Source: Bacillota bacterium | Lineage (GTDB): Bacteria > Bacillota > Clostridia > Oscillospirales > Acutalibacteraceae | DNA: 9,289 nt | Assembly (NCBI GenBank): GCA_030705695.1 | Contig: JAUZPX010000077.1 | Location: forward strand, 1 to 9,289 | Direction: 5' to 3' | Part shown: piece by piece, positions 1 through 7,497 of the stretch | Layout: each line of letters starts with the position of its first letter | How positions within the stretch are numbered: the first letter of the stretch is position 1 | Position numbers and translations under genes: made by a program | The notes under the pieces: generated by a model | Told to the model about the DNA's origin: nothing | What the model saw: only the letters and a program-made list of their open reading frames with translations | The model's database searches: none

Positions 1-150
1 ATCATTACCAGCTGTGCTCCCGAATATATTTATTGGTTCATCGGTATATAAATCTTTTACAGTTAAACTGCTGGAAGGCCAGATTATCACAACAATAATC
101 AACATTAAAAGAGCAGACAAAACTATAATGCGCGACTTTGATTTTAACAA
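1..150 (-). CDS. Membrane-anchored protein of unknown function (N-terminal 50 residues only)
   Basis: Fifty codons are visible before the left window edge cuts the gene. The product starts with a short basic stretch (LKSKSR), then a hydrophobic segment at about residues 8-24 rich in Ile, Val and Leu. The polar sequence after it probably lies outside the membrane. There is no lipobox cysteine and no clear signal-peptidase site, so it is either a signal anchor or an uncleaved membrane segment. The TTG at 148-150 is chosen because GAGGTG sits six bases upstream. An in-frame GTG at 157-159 has no properly spaced ribosome binding site. The gene has its own promoter and is separated from the upstream lipoprotein gene by a terminator, so it is not part of the mfd unit. 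I do not recognise the family from this fragment. Confidence 0.6.
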   Translation of the reverse strand, partial: MLKSKSRIIVLSALLMLIIVVIIWPSSSLTVKDLYTDEPINIFGSTAGND

Positions 151-243
151 AGCAAACACCTCACCATTTTTCTGATTAACCTGTCTGACAAAAATATATT
201 TTCATAATGCAAGATCAAGAAATTAGGTTTAAATTATGATAAA

Positions 244-273
244 AGCATACACTTTAAGCGGTTACAATGTCAA
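244..273 (-). promoter_or_regulatory. Sigma-A type promoter for the membrane-anchored protein gene
   Basis: On the minus strand a perfect -35 box TTGACA (268-273) is followed after 18 bases by TATGCT (244-249), a 4 of 6 match to TATAAT. Transcription would start near 237 and give a leader of roughly 85-90 bases before the TTG start at 150. It lies just past the terminator of the preceding gene, where a new promoter would be expected. Confidence 0.6.
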
Positions 274-290
274 CACATAAATACGCAAAC

Positions 291-315
291 AAAAAGCCGG
301 AGTTTCCTCCGGCTA
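291..315 (-). terminator. Rho-independent terminator after the foldase-like lipoprotein gene
   Basis: On the minus strand an eight-base-pair GC-rich stem (AGCCGGAG pairing with CTCCGGCT, arms at 307-314 and 295-302) encloses a four-base loop and is followed directly by a run of T residues. It begins about 17 bases past the stop codon at 332-334, so it should end the transcript of the lipoprotein gene and any read-through from mfd. Confidence 0.9.
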
Positions 316-331
316 AAAATTTATTTTGTTC

Positions 332-1414
332 TTACTGTTTAAACATTGAAGGGTCATACTTAGTGATTGCGTTGTCATTTGATTGACAACTTATTTTTTT
401 GGCGACGCCCTTCATGTAGGTTGTAAAGTCTTGGGATTTGTCGTTGACAAGAGCCTCATAGCGAGTTGTACTGTCGGAAAGCATATTGACCTTTGCGTTG
501 ATATCGCCTTTATAAATTAAATATTCAACTGCAGAGTTTCCTGTACCGACTTTTAAGAGAGAAGCTTTTCCAACACTTAAAGCTCCGATGCCTTTAATTA
601 AGTCTGCACCTATCTGAGAGTTTTTCAAATACTCAGTTCCGCTTTTAAAAGGATCAGAAGTTGTTTTCAAATCGGTCATGTAAGCTTTTTTGACATTAGC
701 AAAGGTTTCGCCTTTATTGAGCTTATCTACATATTTTTGTAAAGTTGAAACAACTTGCTTCACCTGTGCATCTGTAAATGCAACAGCTTGACTGCTTTCG
801 CTGCTTGTTGAAGAAGTGGATGAGGAAGTTGAATAAAGATTAATAGGCAGATAATCGTAATCTGTATAGTTCTTAAGGAAATAAGCTTTTAAGTCAGCAT
901 CACTAACAGCATTGGTGCCGCCCACATCAAACATATGTTTAAAGATTTTTTTATCCATTGTAACAGAAATGTTTGCAGCAGCATTATAGGAATCTTTTGA
1001 AATACCGTAACCCTCAAATTGGGAGCCTTCCTGTGACCAAGCTTGGCTAGTGTTATCAAGTGCAGCTTTAGTTTCAGTCGATGTTAATTTGAGATTATCT
1101 TTTTTGAACTCATAATAAGTTGCAAGTAGATTTAAGCAACTTTGCTTTGCGCTCTTTTTTATCCAATCGGAAGCGTTAACTTTTTTGTTTGTATCGTCAT
1201 CTGTGATTGTTTGTGATAAAACATCTTTTGAAGAGTCAGAAACCTTTTGAGAAGCTTGTTGATAAAAACTGTATAAGTAGAAAATATAGGTGCCGATAGA
1301 TAAGGTGTCGTCATTTGTTTTATAAGACCATTCTGCTTGTGAATTGCAGCTTGCAAGAGAAACAACGAGGATTACTGCCAATAACAGAGCAGTCAGCTTT
1401 TTTGCCAGTTTCAT
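332..1414 (-). CDS. Lipoprotein resembling SurA/PrsA-type foldases
   Basis: This 360-residue protein has a lipoprotein signal: a basic start (MKLAKK), a hydrophobic core and the lipobox LASC with the lipidated Cys at residue 23. It should therefore be anchored on the outer face of the membrane. Residues about 90-160 are helix-rich and resemble the N-terminal chaperone region of SurA/PrsA proteins. Residues about 190-315 look like a worn parvulin (PPIC) domain, with FANVKKAY and a late LSVGKASLLKVG stretch, but the usual parvulin active-site signature is not evident. A Ser/Thr-only linker with one Glu lies at residues 195-208. An upstream in-frame ATG at 1444 is rejected because it coincides with the predicted transcription start; the ATG at 1412-1414 has AAGGA (1423-1427) at good spacing. 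The position after mfd fits the PPIase-like lipoproteins often found there in Clostridia. A chaperone role is inferred; isomerase activity is doubtful. Confidence 0.75.
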   Translation of the reverse strand: MKLAKKLTALLLAVILVVSLASCNSQAEWSYKTNDDTLSIGTYIFYLYSFYQQASQKVSDSSKDVLSQTITDDDTNKKVNASDWIKKSAKQSCLNLLATYYEFKKDNLKLTSTETKAALDNTSQAWSQEGSQFEGYGISKDSYNAAANISVTMDKKIFKHMFDVGGTNAVSDADLKAYFLKNYTDYDYLPINLYSTSSSTSSTSSESSQAVAFTDAQVKQVVSTLQKYVDKLNKGETFANVKKAYMTDLKTTSDPFKSGTEYLKNSQIGADLIKGIGALSVGKASLLKVGTGNSAVEYLIYKGDINAKVNMLSDSTTRYEALVNDKSQDFTTYMKGVAKKISCQSNDNAITKYDPSMFKQ

Positions 1415-1449
1415 AAAATCCATCCTTTCGAGAATACATATCAAAAATT

Positions 1450-1478
1450 ATTATACCTATTTTAAAAGAGTTTGTCTA
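1450..1478 (-). promoter_or_regulatory. Strong sigma-A type promoter for the lipoprotein gene
   Basis: On the minus strand TAGACA (1473-1478, 5 of 6 match) and a perfect TATAAT (1450-1455) are separated by the ideal 17 bases. Transcription would begin near 1443, leaving a leader of about 29 bases. The lipoprotein can thus be made independently of mfd. The site also settles the start codon, because the longer reading frame would begin at the transcription start itself. Confidence 0.8.
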
Positions 1479-1494
1479 TATTTTTTATAAAAAC

Positions 1495-4400
1495 TTACTG
1501 TAATATTTCTCGAAGTGCCAAAAGAGGGGGTGTGGATTTTTCAATTTTGACGCTGACATAAGGCTTGTTTCCTGCATTTAAAAGCGCACGTCCGCGCATT
1601 TTGCCTATAATTTCAGGGACAGCCTCAGATTGAATTGATTTTAAATACAATAAAATTGATGATTCATTCTGCTTAACTTCATAAATGCCCATGCTTGCTG
1701 CAATGTTTCGAATAAGTGCGACATCAATAAGCCCCATAACAGATGAAGGATGATCACCATAGCGGTCAATTAGTTCATCGGTGACATCAAGAGCATCCTC
1801 TTTGGAACGAATGTCTGCAATACGGCGGTAAATATCAAGCCGTCCGCTGAGGCTTTCAATATAATCTTCTGGGATATGAGCTTCAAGTTGCAAATCGATA
1901 AGGCATTCAAGCTCGCTTTGAGCCGATTTCTCTCCTTTTTCTTCGCTTACGGCTTCACCCAAGAGCTTAAGATACATATCGTAACCGACATCTTCCATAT
2001 GACCGTGCTGTTGCGCTCCAAGAATGTTTCCTGCCCCACGAAGCTCCAAATCACGCATGGCAATTTTAAAGCCCGAGCCGAATTCAGTGAATTCACGAAT
2101 AGCTGTTAAGCGCTTCTGAGAAATTTCACTTAAAACTTTATTTTGATTAAAAGTCAGGTATGCAAAAGCCCTGCGTGAAGAACGACCTACACGCCCACGA
2201 ATCTGATGTAGCTGAGAAAGCCCCATATAGTCGGCATTTTCTATAATTAATGTGTTGGCGTTTGGCAAATCTACGCCTGTTTCGATAATGGTTGTACATA
2301 TAAGTACATTGATTTCCTGCTCCAGCATTTTCTGCCAAACAGCTGAAAGCTCATGCTCGCTCATTTTTCCGTGTCCGATACCGGCAATGGCTTCAGGAAT
2401 TTGCTCTGTAATTTTAGCAGCCTTACGGTCGATAGTATCAACACGGTTATATAAATAAAAAACCTGTCCGCCTCGGCGAAGCTCACGTCTGATAGCTTCG
2501 TTAATTACTCCGTCATCGTGACCGAGTACATAAGTTTGCACAGGATGACGGTCTTGAGGTGCTTCTTCAAGCACGGACATGTCACGGATACCGCTCATCG
2601 CCATGTTTAGCGTACGAGGAATAGGTGTAGCTGAAAGCGTTAAAACGTCGACATTTTTGCAAAGCTCTTTAAAACGCTCTTTCTGCGCTACGCCAAAACG
2701 CTGTTCTTCATCGATAATTGCAAGACCAAGATCGTGGAATGTCACATCCTTTTGTACAAGCCTGTGAGTTCCAATGATTATATCAATTTCACCGTGCTTT
2801 AAGCGTTTTATTATATCTGATTGCTGTTTAGCTGTGCGGAAGCGTGAAAGCAATTCTATCCGTACGGGGAAGTTTTCAAATCGGCGCAGAATAGTCTGAT
2901 AATGCTGCCATGCTAAAATTGTTGTAGGGCAGAGGAAAGCACATTGTTTTGAATCAGATACGCACTTGAAAGCCGCTCTCAGTGCGACTTCTGTTTTTCC
3001 AAAGCCTACGTCTCCGCAAAGGAGACGATCCATCGGCGCTTTTCGCTCCATGTCATATTTGATTTCATCTATGCAGCGGATTTGGTCACTTGTTTCTTCA
3101 AATTCAAAGCGGTTTTCAAAGTCATGCTGCCACTCGGTATCGGGTGAGAAAGCATGGCCCTCTGCCTGCATACGCTGCGAGTATAAGACTATAAGCTCTC
3201 GAGCGAGTTCTTTTACAGCACTTTTTACCCGTTTTTTTGTATTTTGCCATTCAACACCGCCAAGCTTCGAGAGCTTTACAGTAGCATTTTCTTTAGGACC
3301 GATATATTTTGAAACAAGATCAAGTTGCGTAACGGGCACGTATAATGCGTCTTTCTTCGCATATTCAACTTTAATGTAGTCTTTTGTAATGCCTTGCATT
3401 TCAATTTTATGAATGCCGCTGAAAATACCGATTCCATGCGTAGAATGCACGACATAATCGCCAAAGGATAACTCAGAAAGGCTGTAAATTTGTTTACCCA
3501 GTTTAGGAGCCTTAATCTTTTTCTGTTTTACTATGTTTTGGTGACCGTGAGTGATTAATATGAAATTAACGTTTGGATATTCAAATCCTGCCGATAGATT
3601 GCCGCTTTGTACATATATAATTCCAGGAGTCAGCTCTTTTATTGATTTATTAAGTTGAGCGGGATAGCCTTTTTCGATTAAAGATTTATGCAGATTTTCT
3701 GCCGATTTCTCTGTTCCTGCCAAAATAACGCAGGATGTTTTTGCGTTAAATACGGTATCAAGATCCTCGCTCAGTACTTGAAAAGAACCGCCCCAGACCG
3801 ACAGTTGTTTAGCTGAAAAGCTCACAATTTCTTTTACGGTTAAATCAAAATTTCCGTGTGTGAAAGTATCAAGAAAAACAGTTTTATGTTTTTCAAGCTC
3901 TTCCAAAACAAACGGATAGCTTAAGTTGAATGTTTCAAATCCCTTGCACAGAACGCCGTCAGCAAAGTAATCTTTCAAATCCTCTTCAAACTGCCAATTA
4001 TAGCTGCGAAAGCGCTCTTTTGTTTTTGCATGTTCAGAGACAAAAATCATAGCGTCTTTCGGAAGATAGTCAAAAAGAGTAGCAGGTTTTTCATATACAA
4101 GAGAGATAAATTTATCGATAGAACCGAGCGAAACACCGTTTTTTAATGCATCTGCCTCATTTTGAAGAATCTCCTTAGCAGTAGTGCTTGTTTTTTCGCC
4201 AAGTTGCTTAATTTTCGCTTCAATTTTGTCAGCCAGCGCTAATTTGTCTTTTACAAGCACTTCTGTAACAGGTGTAATTGAAAATTCTTCTACCGTGTTT
4301 ATACGCCGCTGAGTTATTGGGTCAAAGCTGTTAATACTGTCTATTGTGTCGCCCCAAAATTCCACACGGACAGGTGTTTCTGCATCGGCGGCAAAAAAGT

Positions 4401-4938
4401 CGAGAATTCCTCCTCGAACTGCAAATTGTCCTGAACCTTCAACTTGCTCACATCTTTCGTAACCGATAAGAGTAAGTGCTTCAATGATTTTTTTCATTGA
4501 TATTTCACTGCCTGTTTGAACTGTCATGTCGGCAGTGCTTAAAACTTCGGGAGGAATAGTATACTGCGTTGCAGCGTCAATGCAGGCAACAATGACCTTG
4601 CATTCGCCCAAAAGCGCTTTTGAGAGAATATTAAGCCTCTGATGCTCGTATTCACGTGATTTAACATCTACGTTACGAAAAGTAAAATCACGCAAAGGAT
4701 AAAAGTAAGCAGGGCTGCCCATTGCAGCTAGATCGCTGCAAAGCGTTTGCCCTTCTGTTTCATTTGACACAACAACAAAAGCCTTGACACCACGGTTGGT
4801 GCAGAGCGAATGAATCAGATGAGCCTTATGAATTCCGGTAAGCCCTGTAGCACAGACAGGCTGTGTATTGTGTTCAATAGCTTTTTGAAGCTTACCGTAT
4901 TCAGGGTTTTTTCGTGAGACATCAAGAAGAAAATCCAT
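1495..4938 (-). CDS. mfd: Transcription-repair coupling factor Mfd
   Basis: Mfd is a cytoplasmic DNA translocase that pushes stalled RNA polymerase off damaged DNA and recruits UvrA for nucleotide excision repair. At 1147 residues it is full length for the family. The N-terminal part (about 1-350) is the UvrB-like module, with GGILDFF near 176-182. Residues about 490-555 are the CarD-like RNA polymerase interaction domain (GDYVVHSTHGIGIF). The RecG-like motor follows: Walker A GDVGFGKT (642-649), DEEQ (743-746), SATPIPRT (769-776), ETGVDLPNAN (886-895) and QIRGRVGRS (922-930), then the translocation region with RDLELRGAGNILG near 972-984. The C-terminal regulatory domain covers about 1010-1110. 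The ATG has AGGAG five bases upstream. The gene begins 17 bases after the hydrolase stop, so the two are probably co-transcribed. No frameshift or missing motif is seen. Confidence 0.98.
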   Translation of the reverse strand: MDFLLDVSRKNPEYGKLQKAIEHNTQPVCATGLTGIHKAHLIHSLCTNRGVKAFVVVSNETEGQTLCSDLAAMGSPAYFYPLRDFTFRNVDVKSREYEHQRLNILSKALLGECKVIVACIDAATQYTIPPEVLSTADMTVQTGSEISMKKIIEALTLIGYERCEQVEGSGQFAVRGGILDFFAADAETPVRVEFWGDTIDSINSFDPITQRRINTVEEFSITPVTEVLVKDKLALADKIEAKIKQLGEKTSTTAKEILQNEADALKNGVSLGSIDKFISLVYEKPATLFDYLPKDAMIFVSEHAKTKERFRSYNWQFEEDLKDYFADGVLCKGFETFNLSYPFVLEELEKHKTVFLDTFTHGNFDLTVKEIVSFSAKQLSVWGGSFQVLSEDLDTVFNAKTSCVILAGTEKSAENLHKSLIEKGYPAQLNKSIKELTPGIIYVQSGNLSAGFEYPNVNFILITHGHQNIVKQKKIKAPKLGKQIYSLSELSFGDYVVHSTHGIGIFSGIHKIEMQGITKDYIKVEYAKKDALYVPVTQLDLVSKYIGPKENATVKLSKLGGVEWQNTKKRVKSAVKELARELIVLYSQRMQAEGHAFSPDTEWQHDFENRFEFEETSDQIRCIDEIKYDMERKAPMDRLLCGDVGFGKTEVALRAAFKCVSDSKQCAFLCPTTILAWQHYQTILRRFENFPVRIELLSRFRTAKQQSDIIKRLKHGEIDIIIGTHRLVQKDVTFHDLGLAIIDEEQRFGVAQKERFKELCKNVDVLTLSATPIPRTLNMAMSGIRDMSVLEEAPQDRHPVQTYVLGHDDGVINEAIRRELRRGGQVFYLYNRVDTIDRKAAKITEQIPEAIAGIGHGKMSEHELSAVWQKMLEQEINVLICTTIIETGVDLPNANTLIIENADYMGLSQLHQIRGRVGRSSRRAFAYLTFNQNKVLSEISQKRLTAIREFTEFGSGFKIAMRDLELRGAGNILGAQQHGHMEDVGYDMYLKLLGEAVSEEKGEKSAQSELECLIDLQLEAHIPEDYIESLSGRLDIYRRIADIRSKEDALDVTDELIDRYGDHPSSVMGLIDVALIRNIAASMGIYEVKQNESSILLYLKSIQSEAVPEIIGKMRGRALLNAGNKPYVSVKIEKSTPPLLALREILQ

Positions 4939-4955
4939 GTATTCTCCTGGTTTAA

Positions 4956-5645
4956 CTATATTTTTGGTTTTGATAAAAAAGTGTAAATATCTTCACACAT
5001 TTGGTCGCGAAGAATAGATGCGTAGTTAAATACCTGATGGCAGCCGCCTGGATAAATATTAAGCTTTGCCTGCAGGTTTATTTCATGTTTTATAAATTCA
5101 GCACTTTTCCAATAAACAGCTTCATCACGTTTGCATTGCAGAACAAGGGTAGGCTTTTTTACAAGATGATAAAGCTTTTTTGTTTGGAAAAGTAAAGCTA
5201 AGAAGCTTAAATACACTGCAATAGGAGTTGTGTCAAAAATAGATTTTTTATATTCCAGAAGTGCTTTTCGGTTTCGATGCAAGATACCACCAAAAATATC
5301 GGATGCAATTACTTTAAGATTCCAAAAGTACACAGGCGTATTAACAAGTACAAGTTTGTCAACTTTATCATGTACTGCAAGTCTTGTGCTTAGAAGTCCT
5401 CCCATAGAGAATCCGATAAGGCAAATTTTGTGATATTCTTTTTGATATTTGTCGTAAAAATCCTCAGCAGATTTAATCCAATCGGAATTTTTAGACTTGC
5501 TCATTTCTGTTTTGCCGCCGCCATGACCGCTTAGCAATATAGAATAGACATCAAGTCCTTTTGATTCCAAATAGTTTTTTAAATAGTTTAATTCTTCAGG
5601 ACTTCCACCAAAACCATGTAATAGTAAATATGCTGTGTCCTTCAA
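4956..5645 (-). CDS. Alpha/beta hydrolase, carboxylesterase or monoacylglycerol lipase-like
   Basis: The product of about 229 residues is a small cytoplasmic alpha/beta hydrolase with no signal peptide. Numbered from the longer TTG start at 5660, the oxyanion-hole motif HGFGG is at 15-19, the nucleophile elbow GFSMGG at 83-88 (Ser85), the acid is probably Asp179 in KRDEAVY and the base His208 in GGCHQVF. The triad is therefore complete. Size and layout resemble the Est30-type carboxylesterases; the substrate cannot be told from sequence. I prefer the TTG at 5643-5645 because GGTGAT lies at ideal spacing before it. The TTG at 5658-5660 and the GTG at 5652-5654 lack a convincing ribosome binding site. 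It sits 19 bases after pth and 17 before mfd, so it is part of the operon, where Bacillus has yabK/fin instead. Confidence 0.85.
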   Translation of the reverse strand: MKDTAYLLLHGFGGSPEELNYLKNYLESKGLDVYSILLSGHGGGKTEMSKSKNSDWIKSAEDFYDKYQKEYHKICLIGFSMGGLLSTRLAVHDKVDKLVLVNTPVYFWNLKVIASDIFGGILHRNRKALLEYKKSIFDTTPIAVYLSFLALLFQTKKLYHLVKKPTLVLQCKRDEAVYWKSAEFIKHEINLQAKLNIYPGGCHQVFNYASILRDQMCEDIYTFLSKPKI

Positions 5646-5649
5646 ATAA

Positions 5650-5657
5650 ATCACCTT
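5650..5657 (-). promoter_or_regulatory. Ribosome binding site that decides the hydrolase start
   Basis: AAGGTGAT on the minus strand matches the GGTGAT part of the sequence complementary to the 16S rRNA tail. It lies four bases before the TTG at 5643-5645, which equals a normal spacing once aligned to the full consensus. The candidate starts at 5660 and 5654 lie before or inside this site and cannot use it. Confidence 0.55.
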
Positions 5658-5664
5658 CAATGAA

Positions 5665-6273
5665 TTAGCTGTTATACATATTCATTGCTTTGTCTGTTTC
5701 ATCGTTTACGATCATCTCAACAGCATCGGCTGCTTTCTCTGCGGCAGTCATTATTTCTTTATACTCGTCTGCTGTAAACTGTGATAAAACCCATGCGGCT
5801 AAATCCCATTCAGGATTCGGCTTGCCACCGATACCGATTTTTACTCTGGGAAACTGGTCACTCCCAGTAAGATAAATAATATTTTTCATACCGTTCTGAC
5901 CGCCGTCGCTTCCTTTTTGACGAATGCGTATTTTACCGACAGGTAAAGAGACATCATCAAAAATAATTATAACATTTTGAGGCGGGATTTTATAAAAGTT
6001 CATAGCTTCAACAATTGCCGTTCCGCTGTTGTTCATATATGTTTGAGGCTTCATAAGCAGTACACGGTGTCCACCAAGACGGCAATCGGTACACAGCGAT
6101 TTAAACTTTAAACGATCAATATTGACGCCTAGCTTAGAAGCAAGTGTTTCGACTACAATGAAACCTGCGTTATGACGTGTTTCCTCGTATTTGCGGTCAG
6201 GATTTCCAAGACCTGCTATTATATATTCAACAGAGCCTGATGGTGCAAAGTTTTGTTTTTTATGACCGAACAA
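5665..6273 (-). CDS. pth: Peptidyl-tRNA hydrolase
   Basis: Pth cleaves the ester bond of peptidyl-tRNAs that drop off ribosomes, freeing the tRNA for reuse. The 202-residue product carries the family motifs: GLGNP (21-25), TRHNAGF (32-38) with catalytic His34, MKPQTYMNNSG (74-84) with Asn81, the acidic pair FDD (105-107) and the helix signature GGQNGMKNI (124-132) with Asn127. Most Pth proteins read GGHNG at the last motif, so Gln126 replaces the usual His. The protein begins with MFGHKK and about 14 residues before the first beta strand, longer than the E. coli enzyme. The TTG at 6271-6273 is chosen because AAGGATGTGA (6278-6287) precedes it; a GTG at 6312 would add 13 residues but has no such site. 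The Bacillus orthologue (spoVC) has the same position relative to prs and mfd. Confidence 0.96.
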   Translation of the reverse strand: MFGHKKQNFAPSGSVEYIIAGLGNPDRKYEETRHNAGFIVVETLASKLGVNIDRLKFKSLCTDCRLGGHRVLLMKPQTYMNNSGTAIVEAMNFYKIPPQNVIIIFDDVSLPVGKIRIRQKGSDGGQNGMKNIIYLTGSDQFPRVKIGIGGKPNPEWDLAAWVLSQFTADEYKEIMTAAEKAADAVEMIVNDETDKAMNMYNS

Positions 6274-6277
6274 TTTT

Positions 6278-6287
6278 TCACATCCTT
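6278..6287 (-). promoter_or_regulatory. Ribosome binding site for the TTG start of pth
   Basis: AAGGATGTGA on the minus strand matches the ideal AAGGAGGTGA at nine of ten bases. Four bases separate it from the TTG at 6271-6273. This strongly favours that start over the upstream GTG at 6310-6312. Confidence 0.7.
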
Positions 6288-6294
6288 GCAATGT

Positions 6295-6300
6295 ATTATA
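6295..6300 (-). promoter_or_regulatory. Possible -10 box for pth
   Basis: A perfect TATAAT on the minus strand lies about 21 bases before the pth start codon. No good -35 hexamer is found 16-18 bases upstream, and the TG of an extended -10 is one base out of register. If used, the leader would be only about 15 bases. It could allow pth, the hydrolase and mfd to be transcribed separately from prs. Confidence 0.3.
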
Positions 6301-6397
6301 AGCATAAAACACACATGTGATTCCCGAATATTTATTCAGTGAAGTGTTTGTGAAGTAGATTTGAAAATAGATAATTATTTTATCATAACAAATTGCA

Positions 6398-6426
6398 ATT
6401 GCCGCTCACGGCAATACCATGAGCGG
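6398..6426 (-). other. Two overlapping, mutually exclusive hairpins between prs and pth
   Basis: One hairpin pairs CCGCTCA (6402-6408) with TGAGCGG (6420-6426) around an 11-base loop. The other pairs ATTGCCG (6398-6404) with CGGCAAT (6409-6415) around a four-base loop. They share bases and cannot both form in one RNA. In the minus-strand transcript they lie 35-60 bases past the prs stop codon. They are followed by AT-rich sequence with only short T runs, so they make at best a weak terminator. They could also protect the 3' end of a processed prs message. No T tract follows on the plus strand either. Confidence 0.4.
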
Positions 6427-6460
6427 TCAAAAAAAATTATATACTACAAAAATGAAATAA

Positions 6461-7420
6461 TCAGCCGAATTTTGGAGTAAACGGTTTGTCCTCGTAAATT
6501 CTTATTATGGCTTCCGCAAAAATCGGAGCTACATGCAGAATTGTGAATTTATCGAGCATTTTTTGTGGTGGAACGGGAATAGTATCAAGCAGGATAACTT
6601 CTTTAATCGGGCTGGCTTTTAGTCTGTCAATTGCAGGACCAGAGAGTACAGCATGTGTAGCACATGCGTAAACTTCGGTTGCACCGCCCTTTTCAACAGT
6701 TGCCACGGCAGCGTTGCATAATGTACCTGCGGTGTCAATCATATCGTCAAGTAAGATAACCTTTTTGTCTTTTACGTCGCCGATAATGTTCATAACTTCG
6801 CATTGATTTGCTTTCGGACGGCGCTTATCAATAATGGCAATGGGGCAGCCAAGTTTTGCAGCAAAGTTTCTTGCACGTGTTACAGAACCTAAATCAGGAG
6901 ATACAACCACATAATCGTCTGGCTTATCTCCGATTTTTTCTTTCATAAAGTTTGCGAGCAAAGGGGAGCCGACAAGATGATCAACGGGAATATTGAAAAA
7001 GCCCTGAATTTGCAGTGCGTGAAGGTCCATTGTTAAAAGACGGTCGGCACCTGCCGTTGTAATAATATCAGCGACAAGCTTTGCAGAGATAGGATCTCTT
7101 GCTTTAGCTTTTCTGTCTTGGCGTGCATATCCGAAATATGGCATAACAGCCGTGATTCTTGCTGCAGAAGCACGCTTCATGGCATCAATCATAATAAGCA
7201 TTTCCATTATGTTTGTGTTTACGGGATCGCAGGTTGACTGTACTATAAAGCAGTCGGAGCCGCGAACGGATTCTTTTAACGAAACGGAAATCTCGCCGTC
7301 ACTAAACAGTGAACAGTCCGACTTGCCGAGAGGAATTGCCAGATAATCTGCCATACTTTGAGCTACTGCCATGTTTGAACTGCATGAAAAAATTTTTATA
7401 TCCTTACCGTGAAAATTCAT
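6461..7420 (-). CDS. prs: Ribose-phosphate pyrophosphokinase (PRPP synthase)
   Basis: This cytoplasmic enzyme transfers pyrophosphate from ATP to ribose 5-phosphate, giving PRPP for purine, pyrimidine, histidine, tryptophan and NAD synthesis. The 319 residues match the normal length of class I enzymes. Visible motifs are FSDGE (39-43), the catalytic flexible loop YARQDRKAKARDPIS (98-112), the signature DLHALQIQGFF (132-142), the SPDLGSVTRAR stretch (174-184), KRR (199-201) and the PRPP loop DDMIDTAGT (225-233). All expected active-site regions are intact. The ATG has AGGGGG (7428-7433) seven bases upstream. It lies 77 bases downstream of glmU, with no convincing promoter or terminator in the gap, so the two are probably co-transcribed, as for gcaD-prs in Bacillus. 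Unlike Bacillus, no ctc/L25 gene follows it. Confidence 0.98.
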   Translation of the reverse strand: MNFHGKDIKIFSCSSNMAVAQSMADYLAIPLGKSDCSLFSDGEISVSLKESVRGSDCFIVQSTCDPVNTNIMEMLIMIDAMKRASAARITAVMPYFGYARQDRKAKARDPISAKLVADIITTAGADRLLTMDLHALQIQGFFNIPVDHLVGSPLLANFMKEKIGDKPDDYVVVSPDLGSVTRARNFAAKLGCPIAIIDKRRPKANQCEVMNIIGDVKDKKVILLDDMIDTAGTLCNAAVATVEKGGATEVYACATHAVLSGPAIDRLKASPIKEVILLDTIPVPPQKMLDKFTILHVAPIFAEAIIRIYEDKPFTPKFG

Positions 7421-7497
7421 TGCTTTTCCCCCTGGTATTTTTTACGAAATATTTTATTTTAAAGATACTTTATAACTTTTGCTGAGAGCAGAAATGT

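Noticed and set aside
1415..1444. A ten-codon N-terminal extension of the lipoprotein
   Set aside because: The ATG at 1444 coincides with the predicted transcription start, and the downstream ATG has a good ribosome binding site and gives a normal lipoprotein signal.
2966..3379. A 137-codon plus-strand reading frame inside mfd
   Set aside because: It is antisense to the conserved CarD-like and motor domains of mfd. It has a Ser/Phe-rich composition typical of shadow frames and no supporting signals.
7421..7497. A possible remnant of the GlmU acetyltransferase domain between glmU and prs
   Set aside because: The gap is only 77 bases, includes the prs ribosome binding site, and shows no hexapeptide-repeat coding pattern.
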